In this document: positions 7,300 through 15,039 of the stretch, one piece after another
Position numbering within the stretch: position 1 is the stretch's first letter
Layout: the number at the start of each line of letters is the position of its first letter
DNA from: Clostridiaceae bacterium OM02-2AC
GTDB lineage: Bacteria; Bacillota_I; Bacilli_A; Erysipelotrichales; Erysipelotrichaceae
NCBI GenBank assembly: GCA_003481775.1
Contig: QULU01000041.1
Location: 332-40,952 of the forward strand
DNA: 40,621 nucleotides
Direction of reading: 5' to 3'
Notes under the pieces: generated by a model
The model's input: only the letters and a program-made list of their open reading frames with translations
Told to the model about the DNA's origin: nothing
Databases searched by the model: none
Position numbers and translations under genes: made by a program

Positions 7300-8907
7300 T
7301 TAATCACAAGCAGCTTCTTTTGTATAATGATACATTGCAATAAGCTGTTCCGCACATCGAATTCCATCAATCGCCGCGGATACAATTCCCCCGGCATATC
7401 CCGCTCCTTCTCCGCAGGGATACAGACCGGAGACGGATAGACTCTGCAAATCCTCTTTTCCTCGTTCCAGACGAACGGGGGAGCTGCTTCTTGTTTCCAC
7501 TCCGGTTAAAACAGCATCCCCCATCGCAAAGCCCTTCAATCTGCGATCCATAGCGGTAATGGCCTCTTCCATGGCGCTTGTTACATATGCAGGAAGTATC
7601 TCATGCAGGTCACAGGGGGTTACACCAAGTGCATAGCTAGGCTGCACACTGCCCATTGCTGTACTTGCACGATGCTTCAGAAAATCTTCAACTCGCTGTG
7701 CAGGCGCACGATATGCTCCACCGCCAAGTACAAACGCTTTCTTTTCCAGCGCCTCCTGATAGGCGATTCCATCCAGTGCCTGCTCCCCATAATCCTCCGG
7801 GCGTATTTGCACAAGCAGTGCGCTGTTGGCATTTTCCTGATCACGGGCATGCTCGCTCATTCCGTTGACGACCACACCGCCTTCTATGGAAGTAGATGGA
7901 ACGACGCTTCCTCCCGGACACATACAGAAGGTATATACACCGCGTCCATTGGATGCGGTATGCGTTAATCTGTATTCTGCCGCAGAAAGCCGCGGATGTC
8001 GGGCAAGCGCCTTATACTGCGCCTGATTGATCAGCGTCTGCGGATGCTCGATTCTGGCACCGATCGCAAATGCCTTGGGATGCATGGTCACACCACGCTC
8101 ATGCAGCAGCCGGTATGTATCCCGGGCGCTGTGTCCGATTGACAGGATCAGCTGATCCACCGGTATTTCCTCATCGTTGACGATAATCCCGCGCAGCTCT
8201 CCCTGCTCAATTTTAAGATCCTGCAGGCAGCTGGAAAACCGCACCTCTCCCCCCAGCGCTATGATTTCCTCACGCAGGTGCTTTACAATATCACGCAGCA
8301 GATCTGTGCCGATATGCGGATGTGCCGTATACAGAATATCCTGTGGAGCACCGAAGCGGACAAGCTCCTCCAAAACCTTATGTACACGCAAATCCTTGGA
8401 ACGGGTAGTCAGCTTACCATCAGAAAACGTACCGGCTCCCCCCTCCCCAAACTGCACATTGCTCTGCGGATTCAGCTTACCGTTCTGCCAGAATTCCTCC
8501 ACGCTTTTCACACGCTCCTCCACACACTGTCCACGTTCAATAACAAGCGGGCAGTACCCCATCTGTGCCAGAAGCAGAGCCGCAAACATACCGGCCGGAC
8601 CAAAGCCAACGACTACGGGACGATGCGGTAAGCCAACGACTCCTTTTTTCGGATATACATAACGATACTCCTGCACACGGCTGATATCCTTAGCGTGCTT
8701 TCTAAGCACCTGCTCCTCATGCTTCACCCTGCAATCAATGCAATAAGTAAAATGCACATCCTTCGCCTTGCGGGCATCGAGGCTTTCGCGATAGATTCGC
8801 CAAAAGAGCAGCTCCTCTTTCGGGATATGTAGTTTTTTAACAATTTTATCCGACAGCTGATCCAGTGATTCTTCAAGCGTCAGCTTGATTTGTTGTATAC
8901 GCAGCAT
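7300..8907 (-). CDS. COG2509-type FAD-dependent oxidoreductase
   Basis: Uncharacterised flavoprotein family (COG2509, FAD-dependent dehydrogenase). Seen: N-terminal segment of about 95 residues with a Cys pair (YCIDC), then the dinucleotide-binding loop VVVGFGPAGMFAALLLAQMG, the ERG end of the second strand, FGEGGAGTFSDGKLTTR, the glycine-rich PGGSVVPS, and a C-terminal FAD contact GLYPCGEGAGYAGGIVSAA. 535 aa is normal for the family. ATG at 8907 has AGGAGG seven bases upstream and lies 14 bp after the acyltransferase stop, so it is the last gene of the murF operon. The substrate is unknown, and no wall role is established for the family. Confidence 0.88.
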   Translation of the reverse strand: MLRIQQIKLTLEESLDQLSDKIVKKLHIPKEELLFWRIYRESLDARKAKDVHFTYCIDCRVKHEEQVLRKHAKDISRVQEYRYVYPKKGVVGLPHRPVVVGFGPAGMFAALLLAQMGYCPLVIERGQCVEERVKSVEEFWQNGKLNPQSNVQFGEGGAGTFSDGKLTTRSKDLRVHKVLEELVRFGAPQDILYTAHPHIGTDLLRDIVKHLREEIIALGGEVRFSSCLQDLKIEQGELRGIIVNDEEIPVDQLILSIGHSARDTYRLLHERGVTMHPKAFAIGARIEHPQTLINQAQYKALARHPRLSAAEYRLTHTASNGRGVYTFCMCPGGSVVPSTSIEGGVVVNGMSEHARDQENANSALLVQIRPEDYGEQALDGIAYQEALEKKAFVLGGGAYRAPAQRVEDFLKHRASTAMGSVQPSYALGVTPCDLHEILPAYVTSAMEEAITAMDRRLKGFAMGDAVLTGVETRSSSPVRLERGKEDLQSLSVSGLYPCGEGAGYAGGIVSAAIDGIRCAEQLIAMYHYTKEAACD

Positions 8908-8921
8908 GACAATCCTCCTAT

Positions 8922-9968
8922 TCAGGCATAAAGATGCTTTAAAAACTTAACTTTTTTGGAACAAATAATTATAAAGCAGGACATACTAAGCGTCAGCAGC
9001 ATAACCAGACCATATACAGCCAGAGAGTTCATCAACGGCCATATACGAAGCAGCACATTTACAAACATGATATGCATGACATAAATCAACAGAGATAACA
9101 CGCGCAGTGTCTTGTATACCTTGCTATGCGGCAGATGGATGCGCAGCAAACCCAGAAACAGAAAGAACATACAGGGCAGCAGCATAACATACATGCTTGT
9201 CAAATCGTGCATGAAGCCGTTATCCCTGAGTGTGAAGCATTCCGCAAACAGCAGCACCAGGCTGAGCAGAAGTCCCAGCAGCACCTGCCAGTTTTTCAGA
9301 TATAACGTACGCTGTGCAAACAAGGCGCCCATGGCAACAAATATCACACCGAAGAACAGACCGTTGCGCGTGGTGGAAAATACCTGCAGATATACCTGAT
9401 ACACGGTTTGTATCCCCGGAATCTGCAGCAGATATCCGCCGTAAACATTCCCCGCCATACCGATCAGATACAGAAGGAAGCCAAGCAGGATCGTTTTCCC
9501 AAGCCCCAGCTTAAACAGACAGAAATAAACGATTGGAACTGCAACCAGCAGCGCAGGCAGAAACCAGAGATGATAAAAGCTTCCTGTAAAAAAGAAATCA
9601 CGGACATACAGCAGCAGGCTGTTCACGGTGATACCATCCTGCCCCTTTAACAGCATATAGGTAAAGGGCAGATACAGAATCGTCCAGATGATATATATTT
9701 TACATAGCCTCCACAAATAGTGCTTCAGCTGCGCTTTGTTCTCATAATCGTTGTATTCCCGCTTGAAATCCAGCTTACGGAAAAACAGAAAGCCGCTCGC
9801 CACAAAGAAGAACGGTACCGCCAGTCTGGCCAGAATCTGTACAAGGATAAAGTTGCCGGTGGCATCCACATCCAGCAGCGGTCCGGTATGAATACAGACC
9901 ACTAGAAATGCACTGATGAATTTTGCGACATCCAGCGCGTAGTAAGTTTTTCGTTCCACGATAATCAA
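8922..9968 (-). CDS. VanT-type membrane acyltransferase-3 domain as a separate protein
   Basis: Polytopic membrane protein (about ten hydrophobic segments) of the acyltransferase-3 family. It resembles the N-terminal membrane half of VanT serine racemases: ALDVAKFISAFLVVCIHTGP near the start, LARLAVPFFFVASGF about residue 45, and FYHLWFLPALLVAVPIVYF in the middle. In VanT this half is fused ahead of the racemase; here it is a separate gene downstream of the racemase. VanT membrane halves are thought to supply L-Ser. Start: TTG at 9968 has AGAAGG five bases upstream; a GTG at 9995 would lie inside a terminator-like hairpin, so I reject it. It could instead be a general wall acyltransferase. 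Confidence 0.8.
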   Translation of the reverse strand: MIIVERKTYYALDVAKFISAFLVVCIHTGPLLDVDATGNFILVQILARLAVPFFFVASGFLFFRKLDFKREYNDYENKAQLKHYLWRLCKIYIIWTILYLPFTYMLLKGQDGITVNSLLLYVRDFFFTGSFYHLWFLPALLVAVPIVYFCLFKLGLGKTILLGFLLYLIGMAGNVYGGYLLQIPGIQTVYQVYLQVFSTTRNGLFFGVIFVAMGALFAQRTLYLKNWQVLLGLLLSLVLLFAECFTLRDNGFMHDLTSMYVMLLPCMFFLFLGLLRIHLPHSKVYKTLRVLSLLIYVMHIMFVNVLLRIWPLMNSLAVYGLVMLLTLSMSCFIIICSKKVKFLKHLYA

Positions 9969-9983
9969 CCATCCCTTCTCTTG

Positions 9984-10012
9984 AAAAATAGCCACACCCG
10001 CTGTGGCTATTT
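9984..10012 (-). terminator. terminator-like hairpin between racemase and acyltransferase genes
   Basis: Minus-strand stem AAATAGCCAC/GTGGCTATTT with a 7-nt loop, followed by further T. It overlaps the racemase stop codon and precedes the acyltransferase ribosome binding site. It could lower expression of the two downstream genes. Confidence 0.65.
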
Positions 10013-11155
10013 GTATATTCTTGGTACCCGCTGTGAAATCCAGCAGAGTGTTTCGTTGTTTATGGTATGTGCAAGTCTGCTGAGCTCATCGACTGCAAGG
10101 AATTCGTCTCCATCACACCCGATCAAAGTAGCGACATCCCCCTCACGAACACCATCAAGTCCGGTGATATCCACCATCATCTGATCCATACAGATATTCC
10201 CGATGATGGGAACACGCTTTCCATGCAGCAGCACACAGGCTCCCTGATTGGATACACTGCGCGGATAGCCATCCGCATATCCGACAGCCAGTGTCGCCAC
10301 CCTCGTACAGGCTTTTGCCTTGAAATGACGGCCGTAGCTGACTGTAACACCGGGCTGGATATCCTTTACCAGAGAAACATTCGCCTTCCATTCCATAATC
10401 GGCTGAAACTGCGGTGCAGTGCGGATTTCCAGTGCATCATCACTGGTAACTCCCATCCACAGCAGACCCGGACGTACGTAATCATAGTGCAGATCCGGAT
10501 AATTCAATATTCCATAGCTGTTTTGCAGATGCGTTGTGCCGGGATGAATCCCTGCTGCCCGCAAATCCGCCAAAACACGTTCAAACAGGGCAATCTGATG
10601 ATCGGTGAAGGCACAGTTTTCCTCATCCAGACAGTCACTGACGCTGAAGTGGGAGAAAATACCGCAAACATCCAGATGCTCAAGCCGATACAGAGCTTTG
10701 ATATCCTCGATGTGATATGCATGATCCTGAGCGATGATTCCGATTCTGGACATCCCGGTATCCACCTTGGCATGTGCCTTGATTATCAAACCCTGCTCAA
10801 GCGCATATGCGTTCAGCTTTTCTGCATATTCCTTTGATACCAGCGTCTGAATCAGGGAAGCCTCGTTCAGATAATGAAAATGAACAGGCGGCGTATAGCC
10901 CAGCACCAGGATCGGACTCTTGATGCCGTTTTCGCGCAGTCTGACACCTTCATCCACACTGCTTACACCGAAAAAGTCGATTCCCTGCTGTTCCATCATC
11001 AGGGAGCATTCCACATCGCCGTGCCCATAGCCGTTCGCCTTGACGATTGCCATGATCTTGCTTGTCGAGGGAATCAGCTTCTGTACTTCCTTTATGTTAT
11101 GTGAGATCCTGGACAGATCGATTTCCAGCCAGGAACGCGTATTGCTCTTCAGCAC
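10007..11155 (-). CDS. VanT-like serine/alanine racemase, catalytic domain only
   Basis: PLP-dependent racemase of the alanine racemase fold, 382 aa, soluble. Numbering from the GTG at 11155: PLP lysine Lys39 in VKANGYGHG, catalytic Tyr274 in VSYGRHF, CMDQMMVD, and VanT-like LQNSYGILNYPDL then YVRPGL. The residue aligned with Tyr354 of Geobacillus alanine racemase is Asn367 (INNETLC against INYEVPC). VanT has Asn there, and Tyr354Asn in alanine racemase is known to raise serine racemization. With the VanG-like ligase gene 17 bp upstream, D-Ser supply is the likely job. GTG 11155 has AAGAAGG eight bases upstream; GTG 11164 has no room for it. Some alanine racemase activity may remain. Confidence 0.82.
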   Translation of the reverse strand: MLKSNTRSWLEIDLSRISHNIKEVQKLIPSTSKIMAIVKANGYGHGDVECSLMMEQQGIDFFGVSSVDEGVRLRENGIKSPILVLGYTPPVHFHYLNEASLIQTLVSKEYAEKLNAYALEQGLIIKAHAKVDTGMSRIGIIAQDHAYHIEDIKALYRLEHLDVCGIFSHFSVSDCLDEENCAFTDHQIALFERVLADLRAAGIHPGTTHLQNSYGILNYPDLHYDYVRPGLLWMGVTSDDALEIRTAPQFQPIMEWKANVSLVKDIQPGVTVSYGRHFKAKACTRVATLAVGYADGYPRSVSNQGACVLLHGKRVPIIGNICMDQMMVDITGLDGVREGDVATLIGCDGDEFLAVDELSRLAHTINNETLCWISQRVPRIYK

Positions 11156-11172
11156 ATTTTCCACCTTCTTTA

Positions 11173-12237
11173 TTATTCCATTGCCAGTGCAACAAGCTTG
11201 TCAATCAGTTCCGGAAACGGAATACCGGCTTCCTTCATCATCGTCGGATAACGGGAGGTGTCGGTAAAGCCCGGAATGGTATTGACTTCATTCAATACGA
11301 TGGTATCCTCCGGTGTCACAAACATATCAACACGGGTCATTCCCTTGCAGTTCATGGCACGATATGCCTTTTTCGCAATTTCCCGTGCTTCCTCAAACAG
11401 CTTCGGGCTGATTCGTGCCGGACAGTAGATATGCGAATCCACCATCTCATATTTTCCTTCATAATCGAAAAACGGCGCTGCTGTTTCGATTTCATCCACG
11501 CTGCCCGCAAAAAGCTCCTTGTTTCCCATCACAGCTACTCCGATTTCAAAGCCTTCAATGGTGGTTTCCAAAATGACCTTGCCCTTCCCGTCATGATAGA
11601 ACGCATCCTTCATCGCTTCCTCAAAGCCGTCAAAGGATTCCATCTTATGAATGCCGAAGCTGCTTCCGGCATTGGCAGGCTTGATAAAGATCGGAAGTCC
11701 CAGTGCTTCCTTCGCATGCTCGTATACGTTACGATAATCCAAATCATCAGCCTCGTATACACAGACAAACGGTGCACATGTTATACCGGCATGCTCCATG
11801 ACGATATGTGCCATTTCCTTATCCATGCAGATGGCGCTGCTCATATGACCGCAGCCGACATAGGGAATGCCACTGAGCTCAAACAAGCCCTGAATCGTTC
11901 CGTCCTCGCCGTTTTTCCCATGCAGAACCGGGAAGATACAATCCACCTCCATACGTGTAAAGGTTCCATCCCCATGCAGCTTTAAAAAGCCTTTGCAGCC
12001 CTCGCTGCTGGATAATACACACGGTGTGCAGTGCTCCTCACACAGCCAGGTATCATGCTCGATCCCCTCTACATCACCATCATATGCATACCATTTTCCA
12101 TCCTTGCTGATTCCGATGAACATAAGCTCATAACGCTCTTTATTGATTTTGTGAATCAGACTTCCCGCTGAATGCAGAGAAACCGGATATTCACTTGACT
12201 TTCCTCCGAATATAATTGCTAATTTAATCTTTTCCAT
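11173..12237 (-). CDS. VanG-like D-alanine-D-serine ligase (D-Ala-D-X ligase)
   Basis: ATP-grasp ligase, 354 aa, making the terminal dipeptide of peptidoglycan precursors. Family motifs: FGGKSSEYPVSLHSA (residues 11-24), FPVLHGKNGEDG (102-113), IKPANAGSSFGI (185-196), RVDMF and NEVNTIPGFT (metal-binding Asp303, Glu317, Asn319). The block VDEIETAAPFFDYEGKY and the run to the C-terminus resemble the D-Ala-D-Ser ligase VanG (remembered VDEIELSSGFFDYTEKY) much more closely than house-keeping Ddl. D-Ala-D-Ser termini bind vancomycin weakly. ATG at 12237 has TAAGGAGT upstream; a longer frame to 12288 would run into murF. A plain D-Ala-D-Ala ligase is the alternative. Confidence 0.85.
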   Translation of the reverse strand: MEKIKLAIIFGGKSSEYPVSLHSAGSLIHKINKERYELMFIGISKDGKWYAYDGDVEGIEHDTWLCEEHCTPCVLSSSEGCKGFLKLHGDGTFTRMEVDCIFPVLHGKNGEDGTIQGLFELSGIPYVGCGHMSSAICMDKEMAHIVMEHAGITCAPFVCVYEADDLDYRNVYEHAKEALGLPIFIKPANAGSSFGIHKMESFDGFEEAMKDAFYHDGKGKVILETTIEGFEIGVAVMGNKELFAGSVDEIETAAPFFDYEGKYEMVDSHIYCPARISPKLFEEAREIAKKAYRAMNCKGMTRVDMFVTPEDTIVLNEVNTIPGFTDTSRYPTMMKEAGIPFPELIDKLVALAME

Positions 12238-12250
12238 ATATATGTACTCC

Positions 12251-13630
12251 TTACTGTTGTTCACTGACAAGTGCATCCACCACTTCATCCAGCTTCATTC
12301 CGCGACTTCCTTTCACCAGCAGCATGCATTCCTTATGCATGTAGGGCTTGAGGTAGCTCAAAAGCTCTTCCTTATCCGTAAAATGACGCACCAGTGTATG
12401 CTCCATATTATCTCTTGCCCCCTGAGCGATGTAGCAGGCCATATCCCCAATCGTGAGGACCTCCTGCAGGTGATAGCTGCTGATCTCCTTACCAAGCGTA
12501 TAATGAATCATGTCACTTGTTTCTCCAAGCTCCAGCATATCGCCCAGCACCGCCAGTTTATAGGGTATGTCAAATTCCTCCATCGTATCCACCGCGGCTA
12601 AGGCGCTCTGCGGATTGGATTTATAGGAATCATTGAGAATCAGACACTGATCCACCCTGACTAGCTCATTGCGCAGTCCGGTTTTTTCCACGCTTGCAAA
12701 GCCCTCGGCGATTTCATCCTCATCCATACCCAGTGCTCTGGCTGCCATCCATGCAGCTGCAGCATTCATCGCCTGATGCTTTCCGATCATATCCAGCTCA
12801 TATTCATGGCCCTCAATAGAAAAGCGTAGACCGTCTGCCAGCTGATGCACCTCACGAACAACCACATCATTGCGTTCCGACTTTCCAAAGGTACGGATCT
12901 TAATATCGCCCGGTATCTGTTTTTCAACAGCGGCATTACGCAGAAGCTGCTGATCTCCATTATAAATCAGCAATCCATGCTTTCTGAGTCCCTCTGTAAT
13001 TTCCATCTTCGCTCTGGCGATATTCTCCATCGTTCCCAGATTTTCCAGATGCGCAGTGCCGACATTGGAAATAATAGCGATATCCGGACGTACGATTTTC
13101 GTCAGAAAGGAAAGCTCCTGCAGATTCTCCATTCCCATTTCCACAACCGCCGCCTCACAATTCTCCGATAAAGAGAGCAGTGTTAAGGGTACGCCGATTT
13201 CATTATTGAAATTCCCAAGCGTTTTCTGAGTAATAAAATGCTTTGCAAGAACGGAGGCAAGAATATCCTTCGTACTCGTTTTTCCATTGCTGCCGGTAAC
13301 TCCGACAACCTTCATATTCAGCTGATCACGATAAGCCTTCGCAAGCTTCTGTAAAGCCATCGTCGTATCATCCACCAGAATTACGACGACAGCTTTGGGC
13401 GGGTTTGCTTCCCTGCGTTCCCACAGCACAGCTTTTGCGCCGTTATCAATGGCCTGCTGCACATAGTCGTGCCCGTTGTTGTTGACTCCATGAATCGGTA
13501 TGTAAAGGTTTCCCTCCACTACCTTTCTGGAGTCGATGCAGACACCCTGTATTTTTTCCTCAATATCTGCATTTTCTATGTAATCCGCATCCAGCATGCG
13601 GATAATAGCGTCTATCGATCGGATAATCAT
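12251..13630 (-). CDS. murF: UDP-N-acetylmuramoyl-tripeptide--D-alanyl-D-alanine ligase
   Basis: Cytoplasmic Mur ligase that joins the dipeptide made by a Ddl/Van ligase to UDP-MurNAc-tripeptide. Seen: N-terminal domain with IDSRKV and PIHGVNNNGHDYV, ATP loop VVGVTGSNGKTSTKD (residues about 109-123), FNNEIGVPLTLL, VVEMGM, and C-terminal ILNDSYKSNP and LGDMLELG. 459 aa is normal. It is first in the operon, 13 bp ahead of the VanG-like ligase, whose ribosome binding site overlaps the murF stop; the two enzymes act in sequence. ATG at 13639 is almost fused to AGAAGGG, whereas ATG at 13630 has it about ten bases upstream, so I choose 13630. Confidence 0.93.
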   Translation of the reverse strand: MIIRSIDAIIRMLDADYIENADIEEKIQGVCIDSRKVVEGNLYIPIHGVNNNGHDYVQQAIDNGAKAVLWERREANPPKAVVVILVDDTTMALQKLAKAYRDQLNMKVVGVTGSNGKTSTKDILASVLAKHFITQKTLGNFNNEIGVPLTLLSLSENCEAAVVEMGMENLQELSFLTKIVRPDIAIISNVGTAHLENLGTMENIARAKMEITEGLRKHGLLIYNGDQQLLRNAAVEKQIPGDIKIRTFGKSERNDVVVREVHQLADGLRFSIEGHEYELDMIGKHQAMNAAAAWMAARALGMDEDEIAEGFASVEKTGLRNELVRVDQCLILNDSYKSNPQSALAAVDTMEEFDIPYKLAVLGDMLELGETSDMIHYTLGKEISSYHLQEVLTIGDMACYIAQGARDNMEHTLVRHFTDKEELLSYLKPYMHKECMLLVKGSRGMKLDEVVDALVSEQQ

Positions 13631-13709
13631 ATGGCTCATCCCTTCTGTTTCCTATCTACCTAAACGTTCCTGTTCGCGTAAAACGAATAGGACTATATAC
13701 ACGCTAAAT

Positions 13710-13740
13710 ATTATATCATAAGCATGCAGCGTTGAAGCAA
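13710..13740 (-). promoter_or_regulatory. predicted promoter of murF-ligase-racemase operon
   Basis: Minus-strand extended -10 TGATATAAT (TATAAT at 13715-13710), with TTGCTT 19 bp upstream as a weak -35. The leader is about 70 nt. No VanR-like box is obvious and no vanRS genes are adjacent, which fits constitutive expression. Confidence 0.55.
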
Positions 13741-13805
13741 AGAATTTCGTAAAATTGTTCAGCTTCCCTAATTCGTAAGAATGTAAGCCTTTAACAAGCA
13801 ACACT

Positions 13806-13844
13806 GCAAAAAAAACCACTGCCTCCCTAGCGGTACAGTGGTTT
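13806..13844 (-). terminator. terminator of merR gene
   Basis: Minus-strand stem AAACCACTG/CAGTGGTTT (13836-13844 with 13813-13821), followed by a run of T. It separates the merR gene from the murF promoter. Confidence 0.85.
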
Positions 13845-13925
13845 AAGAAGCTGGATCAAGGATTACAGACACGCAATCCCTGCTTGCGCATGCAGACCAT
13901 CTTTCATGGAATACAGCAGGCAATG

Positions 13926-14750
13926 TCAGCACTTCACAATGGGAGAATAAATCTCGGTGATATTCTCCTTTAAATCCGACACCTCATCCGGATGCGTGAT
14001 GTAAACATCATACGGTGGAAGCCGATAGGTATAGCCTTCCGTCTCCATCCATTCCTGATGTCTGGCATAAACCGATGGAATCTGATGATAGCTCCCCCTG
14101 CATACGGTGCGGATACACAGCCCCGGTGAGAAATCACGCGTACCGGTAACCCGTTCCTTTACCGGAATGGCGAATTCCATATCAAAGCCCTCATCCTGAT
14201 ACTCCTTGCTGTGATACATGGAAAGCGGCGCCTTACAAATGGTCAAATGCTCGCGGCGGATGCGTTCAAACAATGGCTCATAGAAAGGGATATAGCCCTT
14301 TGCACAATCCTCCATGTTTACCATGCGGCGTGTGGATAAAAGAAACATTTCCGGTTCCTCAACCAGTTGAATATCAATGTTATCCAGATAGGACATTACC
14401 GCCTCTTTTTCCTGCAGCGTTTCCACATCGGTTTCCAGCTCATGAAGCGTCTGTTGCAAGAAGAGGAGCTGCTCCTGCAATACTCTTCGATGGGAAAGCA
14501 GGGCATCCTGCAGCAGCTTTGCTTCCCCCTGCTCCTCCCATTTCAACAATGTACGAATTTCATCCAGCGAAAAGCCGTATGCCTTCATACGATTGATAAA
14601 CAGCATACTCTTCAGCTGCTCAATGGCATAATAGCGATATCCGCTTTCTGCTTTGATACAGATTGGATTCAAAAGATCAATGGTTTCATAGTATCGCAGC
14701 GTTTTGGTAGAAACCTTGCATATTTTAGAAAATTCACCGATTGACAGCAT
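13926..14750 (-). CDS. MerR-family transcriptional regulator with GyrI-like effector domain
   Basis: DNA-binding regulator of the BmrR type. The N-terminal winged helix is clear: IGEFSKICKVSTKTLRYYETIDLLNP, ESGYRYY and FSLDEIRTLL. A long coiled coil (residues about 80-115, rich in Gln, Leu and Glu) follows, then a C-terminal GyrI-like domain (MEFAIPVKERVTG, CIRTVCRGSYHQIPSVYARHQEWM, YDVYITHP) that in relatives binds hydrophobic drugs. ATG at 14750 has AGGAGGG eight bases upstream; ATG at 14756 is too close. Its own promoter has the 19-bp spacer with a dyad that marks MerR-regulated promoters, so it probably controls itself. No efflux gene is adjacent. Confidence 0.87.
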   Translation of the reverse strand: MLSIGEFSKICKVSTKTLRYYETIDLLNPICIKAESGYRYYAIEQLKSMLFINRMKAYGFSLDEIRTLLKWEEQGEAKLLQDALLSHRRVLQEQLLFLQQTLHELETDVETLQEKEAVMSYLDNIDIQLVEEPEMFLLSTRRMVNMEDCAKGYIPFYEPLFERIRREHLTICKAPLSMYHSKEYQDEGFDMEFAIPVKERVTGTRDFSPGLCIRTVCRGSYHQIPSVYARHQEWMETEGYTYRLPPYDVYITHPDEVSDLKENITEIYSPIVKC

Positions 14751-14774
14751 ACACATTCCCTCCTGTTATTCTTT

Positions 14775-14805
14775 ATAATACACCCTTCCCCCAGGGATGA
14801 GTCAA
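14775..14805 (-). promoter_or_regulatory. MerR-type promoter/operator with 19-bp spacer
   Basis: Minus-strand TTGACT (14805-14800) and TATTAT (14780-14775) are separated by 19 bp. The spacer carries the dyad CATCCCT/AGGGTG. An overlong spacer with a central dyad is the hallmark of promoters untwisted by MerR activators. Confidence 0.65.
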
Positions 14806-14928
14806 CCCGCAAAAATACCAGTAGCGTATACGTTATACAAAAATCAGCCGCTATCGTTATGGGTTCCATAGCTACCCGGCTTCTTACCCTTTTGCATTAT
14901 ATAGCCATTCCAGCGATTTGCCTGCTCA

Positions 14929-14974
14929 TAAAAAAGGAAAGACGGGTATGCTTACAGCAACCTGCTTTCCTTTT
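14929..14974 (-). terminator. terminator after pepD-like gene
   Basis: Minus-strand stem AAAAGGAAAG/CTTTCCTTTT with a long loop, then further T. It lies about 65 bases after the dipeptidase stop. The + strand also ends in TTTT, so it may work both ways. Confidence 0.65.
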
Positions 14975-15039
14975 ATCCCTTTATCCCTGCAACTATCAAC
15001 CAAATCCAATAGCAGCTACCTACACGGAAAATCCGCTTC

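Noticed and set aside
3301..12237. Functional linkage of the VanZ-family gene to the VanG-like cluster
   Set aside because: They are about 8.5 kb apart with unrelated genes and terminators in between. VanZ-like proteins are common in Firmicutes without glycopeptide resistance.
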